In this document: piece by piece, positions 35,827 to 46,368 of the stretch
Position numbering within the stretch: position 1 is the stretch's first letter
How the letters are laid out: each line of letters opens with the position of its first letter
Source of the DNA: Gari tellinella
Lineage: Eukaryota > Mollusca > Bivalvia > Cardiida > Psammobiidae
DNA length: 64,000 bases
Reading direction: 5' to 3'
NCBI GenBank assembly: GCA_922989275.2
Contig: OV277867.1
Location: 41,344,070-41,408,069 of the forward strand
Notes under the pieces: generated by a model
Told to the model about the DNA's origin: nothing
Databases searched by the model: none
What the model saw: only the letters and a program-made list of their open reading frames with translations
Made by a program: the position numbers and the translations under genes

Positions 35827-36076
35827 TACAGTGGAGAATCTGTTATTCTTTCCCAATAAACGCGTTTACGCTAAAACTATTATTTCCACTGCAAACAGTT
35901 TGGAGCCAGATCAGACGCCGGGTAACCCGGCGTCTGATCAGGCTCCAAACTGTTTGCCACCAAGATAAACATGAAATATCAGAATTGTCCAAAAGTTGTT
36001 CTTTTCTACGTTTTAGCGCTTTGCGTTTGCGTACGTTTGCGTTTAAACGGGAAAGAATAACAGATTCTCCACTGTA
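35827..36076. repeat. Family A MITE, intact
   Basis: Perfect ends (tacagtggagaatctgttat and its complement) and a perfect hairpin with core gccgggtaacccggc. Confidence 0.85.
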
Positions 36077-36198
36077 AATTGTTTGCTTACGCAGTATGGT
36101 CTGCTGTTACTTTACAAAGTAGTATATTTGAGGCATTTATAAAAAAAAATAGTTCCTATCATACTGGGGTTTAAAATTACTGGAATAGTAAAGTATCA

Positions 36199-36289
36199 GG
36201 GGCCCGTTTTAAAAAACTTCGTACGACAAATGTCGACGTAAGTCAGATTATAAAAGTCTCAATTTTTATTTATTTCTCCATCTTATGGA
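36199..36289. repeat. Family E MITE, left half only
   Basis: Begins ggggcccgttttaaaaaac and stops at the hairpin, near 'tttctccatcttatgga'. Confidence 0.65.
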
Positions 36290-36334
36290 GCGAAAGAGAA
36301 CTACAGCCTGTTTTAAACATCGCACCGATTTGTG

Positions 36335-36455
36335 CAGGTTGCGTTTTTCGGTGACAAGACGTTTCGCGCCCAAACAATTTCGCACCTTGGATGTTTCGCG
36401 CCCAAGCCGTTTCCACCCTGGTCGTTTCGCCCCTGGTCGTTTCGCACCCAATATC
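36335..36455. repeat. Tandem 'cgtttcgcnccc' minisatellite, orientation 1
   Basis: About six degenerate units around ggtcgtttcgcgcccaa. The reverse-complement array lies at 38998-39115, 2.6 kb away. Confidence 0.7.
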
Positions 36456-36659
36456 AAATAAGTAACTACAGTATATCTCTGTTAAAAATTAACGTATATT
36501 TATTGGTTATTTTCATCGGAGGATGTTTAGATAGAAATTTGATGTTAGCAAGTACTGTAAGACGGGATATTGATCATGCTACTGTGTATGTATGTCTCAA
36601 CTTAACGAGAAACACATATAAAAAGGTAGCATTTTTTTGGCACTCTACATTTTTAGGTA

Positions 36660-36786
36660 AAGAAACAAACAGACGAGTGTTAAACTGTTTGCATCCAGAT
36701 CATCGGCGCCGCTTGACGCGGCGTATGATCTGGATATTAACTGTTTGCCACCATAAAGAAAGTCGCAACCTACAGGCAAAGGGTTA
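36660..36786. repeat. Family B-type hairpin element, partial
   Basis: The hairpin at about 36683-36750 (aactgtttgcatccagatca, core gccgcttgacgcggc) and a right end caaagggttaac. Confidence 0.6.
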
Positions 36787-36994
36787 ACACATAAGACACA
36801 TAAGAAAATATGACGAACAACAGAATATATATTTATATATGTATAGAAGTGAAGAAAGAACTCAATGCTGGATAGAAATATCAGAAAAAGACGTAATGAA
36901 AAATCAGCCGCCGCGGCCTTTCTCCAAGTAGTTCTATATACATGTATATATCGTAAAAAGGGGAATCCAAAGACACGTGGTTCGAATATTAAAT

Positions 36995-37598
36995 GACTGG
37001 TGGAATATCAAATAGTTTTAATCCTGATCATACGCCGAGTTACTCCACATCTGGTTAGGGTTCAACTTTTTATAAATAATCACTTGTATTCGAGATAATC
37101 AGTGAAAGTTAATACATAAAAATCAAATCTGCAGATTTTTTAGATATTTTCTACCATGGTAGTAATGCACGTGTTTAACGTGCACGGCAATATTACATTC
37201 CTTATTTATTAAATACCCTTTAATTCTTATTCTTAAATCTTAGAGAAAATAACTATAGTCAACTCTAAAAGATATTTATCGTCTGCCCTCGTTCTGCACT
37301 TGTTCCTAAGATTTTAAACATACGGTTAAATGAAAATTTTAAATACATGGTGGAATATCAAAAAGTTTTTATCCTGATCATACGCCCAGTTACTCGGCAT
37401 CTGGTTAGGGTTCAGCTTATTATAAATAACAACTTGTATTCGAGAATAAGTGAAAGTTAATACATAAAGATTAAATCTGCAGGTTAATAATATAATAGTT
37501 ACAACCATGGTAATAATGCACGTATTTTACGTGCATGGCAATATTACATATTCAACATTTTTAAAAATAGTTTAATTCTCATTCTTAAATCTTAGGCA
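36995..37598. repeat. Tandem duplication, two ~250-bp units
   Basis: Units at about 36995-37245 and 37351-37598 share 'ggtggaatatcaaa', 'cctgatcatacgcc', 'ctggttagggttca', 'gtgaaagttaatacataaa' and 'acgtgcacggcaatattaca'-type blocks in the same order. The period is about 355 bp. Differences are scattered, so the duplication is not recent. Confidence 0.7.
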
Positions 37599-37797
37599 AC
37601 ATGGCTACAGTGAAATCGAAATATATGAAATATATCTATATTTCAGATGACCAAACTAACAAATTCAAGACATTGAAAATTTGTCAATGCACGATATAAA
37701 AATTTACAATTTCTATAATCCATTCTCGGGCATGCCATCAACCTGTCAAAAAGTGGATCGTCTGTATTTCAATGTTATTTTATATATAAATAGACTA

Positions 37798-37930
37798 AAT
37801 TAAAAAAATGTCAAAAAGTTTTGATCCTAATCATACGCCGGATTATATTCTGAAACTGATCAGTATCCAAGCTTTTTGCAATTAACCAATATATTCGGGA
37901 TAAATTGGTGAAATGGTTAATACATTATCA
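37798..37930. repeat. Family B-type remnant
   Basis: 'tcaaaaagttttgatcctaa' and 'ctgatcagtatccaagc' are diverged hairpin arms. Confidence 0.4.
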
Positions 37931-38020
37931 TGGCAGTGAATGTGGTAACATGTTGTTTTTTTTAATAATAAAAGATCTAACCTGAATTGCACGAGCCCCC
38001 CGCCTGTTTAGCGCGTGCGG

Positions 38021-38040
38021 ATACGACCCCCCCCCCCCCT
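38021..38040. repeat. C-run
   Basis: A stretch of about 14 C with surrounding C-rich bases in otherwise AT-rich sequence. Confidence 0.6.
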
Positions 38041-38997
38041 ACCCACCCTATGATAAGATACATGTTTTATTGTGTAAAGTTGTAGATTTAAAACTTCAAA
38101 GCGTGTTTTTCAGTGTTATTTTGTCAATTTTCGCACTTTATATATTATGCTTTTAACTCCAAATGTTTGAGAACTTTGATATGTTTGAGAATAATAATTA
38201 TAATCATGAGACACAAACAACACCTTTAACTTACGATTATAATCACAATTAAGAGCGATATAATGAGAACATCTCGAAAACCACCTTTTATTAGTATTTT
38301 TTTTTCCGTCTTCCAATAAAATTGCATATACAATATAATTATCTGGGAAAAAAAACTCGATTTACGCTAATTTTCATCGAATCATCTTTCAATAATATTT
38401 AATCACAACCTGTAATTACCTTAAAACCTATCAAAATCGATTTCTGTTCAATTTTAAATGACGGGTTTAGTTTTCTTAATTATAATCCCTCATTAAACAT
38501 CAAAGTTCGTGAAAAACGCAACAAACAAGGTGCAATAAACAAAGCAAATTAACACCTGTTTGATGGTACCGTGGACATTCTTTATGCCCTCGCACGTTCG
38601 CGAATTATTTGACACTTACGTGAATGAAAGATAACAAATTGTCGTCATATTAACACATTCAAGTGTTAAGATAATTATGTGTTACTATGGCAATCATGTT
38701 ATGTTTAAACAGTTAATACAATCAAACAACAACAATGTAATCATTATTAAATTGTTTGTAGCTATTCTTTAATAAAATTTCAAATATGATTACAAATTTC
38801 AAATATGACATAAATTTACAAAAGCATTAGAAATATTAAGAACAAATAACACGATACATTATATTTTTCACACTTTTATTGTTTTACAAATACAAATTGG
38901 GAGAAAGAAAAATTGATTTACTATTCATTTTAATTACATGAAACTTAAAACTTAAGTTTATGGGATAACATACATATATTAAGTAAGTTTATAAAAT

Positions 38998-39115
38998 TGG
39001 GAGCGAAACGACTAGCCCTTAGGGGGCGAAACGACTCGGGTCTCATTTGGGAGCGAAACGACCAGGGTGGAAACGACCAGGGAGGAAACGGCTTGGGCGC
39101 GAAACGACCCGGAAT
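38998..39115. repeat. Tandem 'gcgaaacgacc' minisatellite, orientation 2
   Basis: Units such as gggagcgaaacgaccagggt, about seven copies, are the inverse of the array at 36335-36455. Confidence 0.7.
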
Positions 39116-39278
39116 CGCGTTTTTCAACATTGATAACCCAGACAGAACTACTGACCTTAATGAAAAGATTAATTCACAAATACGTTCCTTCTACATACAT
39201 ATAGTGTAGTGAAAAATGTGCGTTTCTTTTTGCACTGAGTGTACTACTTGGATATACAGTTTCGGAATTTACGATTCA

Positions 39279-39521
39279 GGGGCCTGTTTCATAAAACTTT
39301 GTACGACAAATGTTGTCGTAAGGCAGATTATAAAAGTCTCAATTATTATCTATTTCTCAATCTAATCCTGTCTTGTATCATCTCTTTGGAATCGTCTTGA
39401 AATGACAATTCCAAAGAGATATCACATGACAGAATTAGATAGAGAAATAAGAAATTAAATGTATTTTAAAGTTTTGACTTACGACCGTTTTTGTCGTACG
39501 AAGTTTTATGAAACGGGCCCC
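39279..39521. repeat. Family E MITE beside exon 11
   Basis: Ends ggggcctgtttcataaaac / gttttatgaaacgggcccc. The hairpin core pairs 'tggaatcgtcttgaaatgac' with 'aattccaaagagat'. It ends 26 bp from the donor of exon 11. Its left flank (about 39246-39278) recurs inverted beside the copy at 46552-46791. Confidence 0.8.
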
Positions 39522-39547
39522 AGAACAATTATTTGGTATAAGCTTAC

Positions 39548-39727
39548 CTTGCTCAAGTCGTTTGGAATATTCCACTCGAGCTGTTACCGCTGGTGGTGTT
39601 GGAGTTGTAGTTTTCAAACTGGCCTTGATGTAGGCTTCTAATTGCATCAGACGTGCCATAATTAGTTCTATTGCACTAGGGACTTTTTTCTCCAGAATCG
39701 TCTCTTTTCCTTTAGGAACCGTTGATT
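39548..39727 (-). CDS. Exon 11: helix and Thr/Pro linker
   Basis: 180 nt, phase 1 in and out; acceptor tttccaaacag, donor gtaagc. It encodes STVPKGKETILEKKVPSAIE and then an amphipathic helix, LIMARLMQLEAYIKAS, followed by a short Thr/Pro stretch, TTTPTPPAVTAR. The helix resembles YERLLAIESSIEN at the start of exon 12 and LGDLESLLANLIKK in exon 9, so each C-terminal exon brings one short helix. These may serve self-association; that is inference. Being symmetrical, the exon can be skipped in frame. Confidence 0.85.
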
Positions 39728-39914
39728 CTGTTTGGAAATATAACGTTAAATGATTATTTTCAACTAATAAAACGTAAGTTTTTTTTATCTTACTTCTTAA
39801 CCAAATGTTTTCTCAAACGCAAAGTGCCAATTGCATCCTAAACTAAAACTTAAAGAGTGAACTGGAGTACCCTTTGAAACTCTAGTATACCAAACGGGTG
39901 ATCAATATACCCTC

Positions 39915-39995
39915 TCACAAACTGCCCCGATCCGGAATCGAACTCGGGGCACAGTAGTAAGAAGCTATTGCGCTTACTACTGCGCTGTTTGAACA
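39915..39995 (-). repeat. tRNA-like segment (SINE head)
   Basis: On the minus strand an A-box-like AGCGCAGTAGTAAGCGC is followed by GAGTTCGATTCCGG as a B box with a pairing CCCCGA/TCGGGG arm. The acceptor ends do not pair convincingly. It lies in intron 10. Confidence 0.5.
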
Positions 39996-40185
39996 CAATG
40001 CTTACGAATTCCATTGCCTTGAAAAGCTTGATAAAATAGTGTGATGGTTAACTATATTTGCTGCAAGATATTGTCCTTTTGTCCATCTACAATCATTACA
40101 AATTACAGATGTATATACTACATTTTAAAAAAATAAGGAAATAGAAGAACAGCTTAAACATTTTGTTCTAATCAAAGAAATAATG

Positions 40186-40382
40186 TACAGTCGAACTTCG
40201 ATATATCGAACTCGATTAAGTCGAATATACCCGTAGTTCAAAGCTAAAACGTGGCTTAGCCACGTTATAACTTTTTTCTACGGGTATGTTCGACTTAAAC
40301 GAACATGAAATAACGCAATTCATGTGTCAAAATATCGGTTCGTTCGAGTTAAGCGTGTTCGAGATATCGAAGTTCGACTGTA
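40186..40382. repeat. Family F MITE beside exon 10
   Basis: Ends tacagtcgaacttcgatat and its complement, with the hairpin aacgtggcttagccacgtt at the centre. It ends 35 bp from the donor of exon 10. Confidence 0.85.
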
Positions 40383-40417
40383 CGTTCATGTGCTCTGAAA
40401 GAAAAAAGTATACTCAC

Positions 40418-41371
40418 TTTTTCTATGTTTCACCGTCACCGGTTTCCTCGTTGTCGTCGTTGTTCTAGTGATTGTTGTAGTTGGCTGTGTTGTTGTAGTT
40501 GGTTTTGTTGTTGTAGTTGGCTGTGTTGTTGTTGTTGGCTTTGTTGTTGTATAGATCGTGCTCGTCGTCGTTGGTTGTACTGTAGTAGTCGAAGGTACGT
40601 CTTGCCAAACCATTGCATCATTGGAATAAGGATCCGAATTTATTGGCACAATACTTCTTATACGCTCTCTTCTTAATGGCAAGTATGGTAAATTTTCAAC
40701 TCGCTGTTTCGCTTCAAGCCACTGTTTTGGTATGGCATTAAAACTATCAGCGGTTTTGGACTCAAATGTATATGGATTTTCAACCGGTGGTGTGTACTCG
40801 GCCAATGTAGGCAACGATGCAGGGTCGAGTGCATCAGATGGAAATAGATTCTTAGGGTACACCATAGTTGTATCAATGAGTGATTTGCCAAAATTCCGAT
40901 TTAAATCATTAGGAAATTGAGCTATATTTACAGACAGTTTGTCAACAGGATTGCGTACGGCTGTATTATGTTTTTTGGAGGCCGGGTTAATGATTCCTGT
41001 TTGACCCTGTGTACCTCTCGTATTGTCAACTAAATCGGTGTTTCTCATGATGGCTGCCGTTTGTTCGTTATTTGATGTTGTTTTCTGACTATATTGCAAT
41101 AGCCTAGCATCTTTGTTTCCTGCTTTCATCATTGCGATTCCCCGGCTTAATACCGATTCGGTTTTTCTAATCCGATGCAATGGAATGTTATCTCGTCGCT
41201 GTAATGATTGTTCTTGTTGATCCCGATTATTAATATTCATAGGTCTGTTGATTTTCATGGTTTTAGATACTCGTTGTTTTCTTTTCTTTCCCGTACTGCC
41301 AGTTGAAAGAGGTTTTGAAGTTTTCATTTTATGAAACGGCGGTGTCTGTGTTTCGTCCAATTTCAAGGCAT
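40418..41371 (-). CDS. Exon 10: basic linker and Thr-rich block
   Basis: 954 nt, phase 1 in and out; acceptor tttcattgcag, donor gtgagtat. It opens ALKLDETQTPPFHKMKT, then a very basic stretch, KKRKQRVSK, with a possible proprotein-convertase site. A long polar region follows that includes ENPYTFESKTADSFNAIPK and RRERIRSIVPINSDPYSNDA, then about 60 residues of TTTTQPTTTTKP-type repeats and TRKPVTVKHRKS at the end. The Thr-rich part resembles that of exon 8 and would be a candidate for dense O-glycosylation. No transmembrane segment. Symmetrical phase. Confidence 0.85.
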
Positions 41372-41479
41372 CTGCAATGAAACATGTGTGAACTCTTACA
41401 CAAATTCAGTCAATATGACTCCTTTGTTGCCAAATAAATCGTGAGATGCTTACCCAGTCTCCACAATATATGTGTCTGC

Positions 41480-41865
41480 TTCAATATTGCTGTGTGAAAT
41501 ATCGTTTCCAGGTTAGAATTAAGCTAGTATGACTTAAGCCATTTCGATACGAGTATCAAACAGTTTGGATCAAGGGGCCCGTTTTACTAAAACAACTTAC
41601 GCAACATTTTTGCGTAAGTCAAAATCGTTTAACTCTTATTTTTCGATCATAAACGTTTGCAAACAGCAAATAGCCGGATCAGAGGACGCGCTAAAAGCGC
41701 GTCCTCTGATCTGGCTATTTGATGTTTGTAGCAAGTGATAATAAAAAATATAAATTAAATTCTAGAATTTTGACTTACGCAAAACTCTTGCGTAAGTAGT
41801 TTAGTAAAACGGGCCCCTGTTGCCGACTGTATGCAATTTCGGCGCCTCAAGGGTTAATATCCATG
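41480..41865. repeat. Family B MITE interrupted by an E-like element
   Basis: The left part has 'gtctgcttcaatattgctgt' and 'gagtatcaaacagtttggat'; the right part has 'gccgactgtatgcaatttcg'. The insertion at 41575-41817 breaks it at the hairpin arm. Confidence 0.65.
41575..41817. repeat. E-like MITE with 'aaacagc...gatcagagg' hairpin
   Basis: The ends aggggcccgttttactaaaa and its complement resemble family E, but the interior is different: a hairpin, aaatagccggatcagaggac / gtcctctgatctggctattt, of the GATCAGA type seen in families A-C. Confidence 0.75.
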
Positions 41866-42353
41866 TAAATTAATACTTTTGTCCTATAAATGCACCTGTT
41901 TCCACTTTGAACTAGAAATTGGTAATCGGGTAATGGGGTAACTACATGAAGTAGCTTACGTAGCTTTACACTTCCTTTGACATGATATCAACTGCTGGGG
42001 AAGGGCCGAATCTAATGTTGTAAGAACTTGTGGCCCAACCCCATTTCGTTGTATATATTGAAATAAAATATGTTTAAACTATCAACTGCTTGAAACATTG
42101 TCAGCTTACATGTCTCAAAGTTGGATTTTAGCCATTTTAACTAAAGGATCATGACGTTCATTTCAATTTCTGTCAATGCTGATCAGAATATCAAAATGTT
42201 TTGTACTGAATTGATTATCACTTATTTTATCATTCAAACCGATAAATGTTGTTGATGCATCAACAGTGTCTATCAACCAAAAGCGGAAAGAGTTGTCGTG
42301 TCAAGCAAGTTCAGTGAATTGAAAACAAATCACTTTAATGACTGACTTTTACA

Positions 42354-42608
42354 TACAGTGGAGAATCTGTTATTCTTTCCCAATAAATGCGTTTACGCTA
42401 AAACTATTATTTGCAGTGCAAACAGTTTGGAGCCAGATCAGACGCCGGGTAACCCGGCGTCTGATCAGGCTCCTAACTGTTTGCCACCAAGATAAACAAG
42501 AATTATCAGAATTGTCCAAAAGTTGTTCTTTTCTACGTTTTAGTGCGTTGCGTTGCGTTTGCGTACGTTTGCGTTTAAACGGGAAAGAATAACAGATTCT
42601 CCACTGTA
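42354..42608. repeat. Family A MITE, intact
   Basis: Perfect ends and hairpin (core gccgggtaacccggc). It lies in intron 9. Confidence 0.85.
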
Positions 42609-42709
42609 TAACAAACATTATGTCTACAGCTTCTGCATACTTAAAGTGCATAAGTAATGACAGCTGCAATCAGTCGCAGACAAACTATGAGCGTCATTTT
42701 GATTCTAAC

Positions 42710-42904
42710 TACAGTCGAAACTCAATAATTCAAACTCGTTTTAATTTGAATATACACATATTTCAAAGGCAAAACGTAGCTAGGCCACGTTTTAACATTG
42801 AAATATGGGTAGTTTGAACGTAAACAATAAAGAGTTAGTTATCGAAATTTAATTTACGAAATACTGGTGAGATCGATTAAAACGAAGTCAAATATTCAAC
42901 TGTA
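42710..42904. repeat. Family F MITE, diverged
   Basis: Ends tacagtcgaaactcaataat / aatattcaactgta. The hairpin aaaacgtagctaggccacgt has mismatches. Confidence 0.65.
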
Positions 42905-43390
42905 CTTAACACTTTTGTGACATAACTATTATGAAGGAAATTGAAAATGAAATTATTCTAACTGTTAATACAGACGAAGCGTTGGCAGAAGACAAATAAG
43001 CAGTGTGCTTAACATTAGACATGTTAACCATTTTTGTACCAACATTATATTAAAAATACTAATACAATAGGTGCTATATGACATATTCAGAGTCGCAGTA
43101 CCGTAAAGTCATATTCACTTCCTCATAATACCGGTATACTGTATTCCGTAAATTTGGATAAATTTCTTCTTTAATTTTGAATTTTTACCACTGTGTCAAA
43201 GAACAAAAAATGTTGTCTCTTACTAGAATCTAAACTCTTTGCTCAGGAAAATTTTCCATATTTATCAGCTAATGTAATATTTAAGATGATAGATGTTAAT
43301 AGTTTTATTTATGAATAATCAGCAGGAGAAGGGATACTATTCACTCATTAACAAATAATAATAAAATGCTTCATATAAAAATGTACAAAC

Positions 43391-43549
43391 CGTTGTCCCC
43401 TCTGTTGTTCCCGTGGAAAATGTCATTGGGTGCTTGAAACACCTTCTTTTTAATCAAATTGGCGAGCAAAGATTCCAGATCGCCGAGTACATTCCTTCTA
43501 CCACTTGGAATCGATTCAACGTCTTCTTCGTGCTTAAACTGTTTACGTT
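43391..43549 (-). CDS. Exon 9: helix and RGD
   Basis: 159 nt, phase 1 in and out; acceptor tttttcttcacag, donor gtttgt. It encodes RKQFKHEEDVESIPSGRR, the helix NVLGDLESLLANLIKK, and ends FHGNNRGDN. The RGD (residues 627-629) lies in a glycine/asparagine-rich turn-like context and could bind integrins if exposed. RGD also occurs by chance. Symmetrical phase, so it can be skipped in frame, which would remove the RGD. Confidence 0.85.
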
Positions 43550-43875
43550 CTGTGAAGAAAAAAACAAGCTACTTTTAACATACACTCACTACTGGACAAG
43601 TGGATTAAATCAAAGTGTATTTGGGTTCAACAACATCACTTGCCTTGCAGTTTTTTCTACAGTCTAACCTCAAAAACGCAGACTCGTGGAAAGCAAACGG
43701 TCCGTAATACAAAATGATAACAAGGCTTAGTCATAAGAACTTATAAGAAAGTTGGTTGCTCTCTGTGTCACTGCTGTTCTGCATTAAAAATTCACTTGCC
43801 TAAAATGAATGTCAAATCATCTTCTCTAAACTAGAAACTTCCGTAAACCAAACATCTGCCTTGGTTTAAGCGTCA

Positions 43876-44118
43876 GGGGCCCGTTTCATAAAACTTCGTA
43901 CGACAAATGTTGTCGTAAGTCAGATTATAAAAGTCTCAATCATTATTTATTTCTCCATCTAATCCTGCCTTGTCGCATCACTTTGGAATCGTCTTTTCAA
44001 GACGATTCCAAAGAGATGTCACAAGACATGATTAGATAGGGAAACTGGAAATTTAATGTATTTTAAAGTTTTGACTTACGACCGTTTTTGTCGTACGAAG
44101 TTTTATGAAACGGGGCCC
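43876..44118. repeat. Family E MITE
   Basis: Complete copy: ggggcccgtttcataaaac end, near-perfect central hairpin tcttttcaagacgattccaa, and inverted right end. It lies in intron 8, about 150 bp from exon 8. Confidence 0.85.
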
Positions 44119-44268
44119 TGGTGTACAGCGGCCTGACTGTTTAGCTAATTTCTCTTGCGGAGGAGGGATTTTCTTAAATAAAAGGCTTCTTATATTTTTT
44201 AAATATATTCAAGAACGAGTGTTAACTTTAATTCTAAAGTCATATACTTGTTGATAAGGTTTACTCAC

Positions 44269-45007
44269 TGTTTCTATAACTGTTATGTGATCCTGTTGAG
44301 GTTGTTCTTGTATAAGGTTTATTAATAATCTTTTCTGTGGTAGTTGTTGGAGTAGTCGTTGGTTTTGAAGTTGTAGTGGTAGTTGTTGTTGGTTTCGGGG
44401 TTGTTGTTGTTGTTGGTTTCGGGGTAGTAGTGGTTGTTGTAGTTGGTTTAAGTGTGGTAGTGGTAGTTGTTGTAGTTGGTTTTGTGGTTGTTGTTGTTGG
44501 TTTCGGGGTAGTAGTTGTAGTTGTCGTTGGTGTGGGTGTGGTAGTGGAAGTTGTTGTAGTTGGTTTTGTGGTTGTTGTTGTTGGTTTCGGGGTAGTAGTT
44601 GAAGTTGTCGTTGGTGTGGGTGTGGTAGTGGTAGTTGTTGTAGTTGGTTTTGTGGTTGTTGTGGTAGTTGTTGGTTTAGGAGTAGTTGCGGTAATTGTGG
44701 TAGTTGGTTTAGGTGTGGTAGTGGTAGTTGTAGTTGTCGTTGGTTTGGGTGTGGTAGTGGTAGTTGTAGTTGTCGTTGGTTTGGGTGTTGAAGTTGTGGA
44801 AGTTGGTTTGGGTGTGGTAGTGGTAGTTGTAGTAGTTGCTTTTGTAGTAGTTATCGTTGTTGTTGGTTTTGGGGTAGTTGTGGATGATGGTGTAGTTGGT
44901 TCTATGAACATATATTGTTTTGTTATTTGTGGAACGTCTTGTGGTCGATATGGTATGCCTCTACGTCCCAAACTCCAGGTAAACATCGTGTCAGCGGGAG
45001 TTAAATC
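44269..45007 (-). CDS. Exon 8: end of receptor domain and mucin-like Thr/Pro repeats
   Basis: 739 nt, phase 0 in, phase 1 out; acceptor gtcttttaag, donor gtgagt. The first ~35 residues (DLTPADTMFTWSLGRRGIPY, then RPQDVPQITKQY) match the place where receptor guanylyl cyclases have the W...G...PP..P.C segment before the membrane. The usual cysteine is absent. From about residue 367 the sequence becomes some 190 residues of TTTTTTPKPTTTT-type repeats, then INKPYTRTTSTGSHNSYRN. This is a mucin-like, likely O-glycosylated extended stalk. The opposite-strand Val/Gly-rich frame is its shadow. Confidence 0.9.
44337..44920 (-). repeat. Coding minisatellite in exon 8
   Basis: Imprecise repeats of ACN and CCN/AAA codons give (T)4-9-P-K-P units of about 9-14 codons. 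Such tracts change length easily between alleles, and assembly collapse is possible. Confidence 0.8.
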
Positions 45008-45044
45008 CTTAAAAGACAATATTGGACAGTTTGCAATACAACCA

Positions 45045-45293
45045 ACAGTGGAGAATCTGTTATTCTTTCCCGTTTAAACGCAAACGTACGCAAACGCAAA
45101 GAACTAAAACGTAGAAAAGAACAACTTTTGGACAATTCTGATATTTCATGTTTATATTGATGGCAAACAGTTCGGAGCCTGATCAGACGCCGGGTTACCC
45201 GGCGTCTGATCTGGCTCCAAACGGTTTGCAATAGAAATAATAGTTTTAGCGTGAAAGCGTTTATTGGGAAAGAATAACGGTTTCTCCACTGTA
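45045..45293. repeat. Family A MITE beside exon 8
   Basis: Intact copy starting 37 bp upstream of the acceptor of exon 8, in intron 7. Branch point and pyrimidine tract must lie in the 37 bp left, or within the MITE. Confidence 0.85.
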
Positions 45294-45544
45294 TCTGTTC
45301 TGAATATTTCTTTAAACCAAAATCTTAGTGTTAACTCTTTATCTAGTGTGATGTCTCTATTTGTATTTTGATTTTAGAAGTGAATTAAACAAAAACAATG
45401 TTCCACTAAGATTAAGAGAAAACCCATTTCTGTAGCGGACAAAATGCAACCGTTTAAATCATGTGTGCACATTTGCATATTCTCTGTCTATTTATCAATA
45501 TTGAAACTATTTTCTATTTCATTTACAGTAAATGTATAGAGGAT

Positions 45545-45696
45545 AATTGATTTTTTCAGTATAAGATAGAAATTTAAGCCATTGAGTGAACATCAGACGT
45601 TATATTTTCACGAGTGGCTTCGCCACTCGTGAAAATATAACAGTCTGATGTTCACGAAATGGATTAAATTCGATCTTATACTGAAAAAATACAATT
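45545..45696. repeat. Long near-perfect palindrome, ~75-bp arms
   Basis: The centre gagtggcttcgccactc has a 3-base loop. The arms extend through gaacatcagacgttatattt to outer ends aattgattttttcagtata / tatactgaaaaaatacaatt. Few mismatches, which implies recent origin or maintenance. It lies in intron 7. Confidence 0.85.
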
Positions 45697-46368
45697 ATTT
45701 ATTTATTTATGCTTTTAAGCCACTTTTTAAACGTAATTGTTCGACAATTGAGAAAGCAAAAGTAAATGATTTACCCCGTGTTGAGCCCCATCTTTATATC
45801 GAACACATTTTCGAAACAGTTTCCCGTACGATGACGTCACTTATTCATTGATTTGACGTCATCCGAATTACTTCGTTGCTCCCGAGTTTGAATTCGTGTT
45901 CTTCCGGTGAGTAGTTCGCGACAAATCGGACTGTCGGAATTTAACGATAAGACACGATTGACTACGATTCTTGGGGAGCCCTACGGGGAAAATTCATAAT
46001 AAAAGCGATTGGTGATAATCCACTGCAGTGGATTACCAAGTTTTAATCCACTGCTATTTCGTGGTAATCCACCGAAAAGCATAAATAAAAACTTTTAAAA
46101 AGCATCTTTTTCAACAATCTATAATATGAACCTCAAACAACGCATATTATATACACGAGTATATATAAGTGGCAGACAAGAAAGCATCTGAGGTGCAATA
46201 ACGGTAACTGCTATGGGTCTGCAATATATGAAATCTCTTTTGACCTTGTTTATCTGTTTTGCCGAGATATGTTTAAGGTAAATCACATTAACATGATCAA
46301 ATTTCAGTTTATGTTATTCTAGATTTGACTTGAATGGTCAAATAGATTTTACATGTATCTTAACTCAC

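Larger units (their letters stand above)
34500..39547 (-). other. Intron 11 region
   Basis: About 5 kb between exons 12 and 11. It contains nested family C and D elements, a family A copy, a half family E copy, B-type hairpins, a tandem duplication and two inverted 'gcgaaacgac' arrays, each listed separately. I found no further exon in it. A membrane-encoding alternative exon cannot be excluded by eye. Confidence 0.5.

Noticed and set aside
40425..40676. Cys/Trp-rich plus-strand frame
   Set aside because: Antisense shadow of the Thr-rich part of exon 10; the apparent cysteines are an artefact of reading ACN repeats backwards.
44337..45077. 246-codon plus-strand Val/Gly frame
   Set aside because: It is the antisense shadow of the Thr/Pro repeat in exon 8 and runs on into a MITE.
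45001..45231. Recurring frame with QTVWSQIRRRVTRRLI across many family A copies
   Set aside because: The same peptide appears wherever the family A hairpin is read. It follows from the repeat, differs in its ends from copy to copy, and has no start or splice context.
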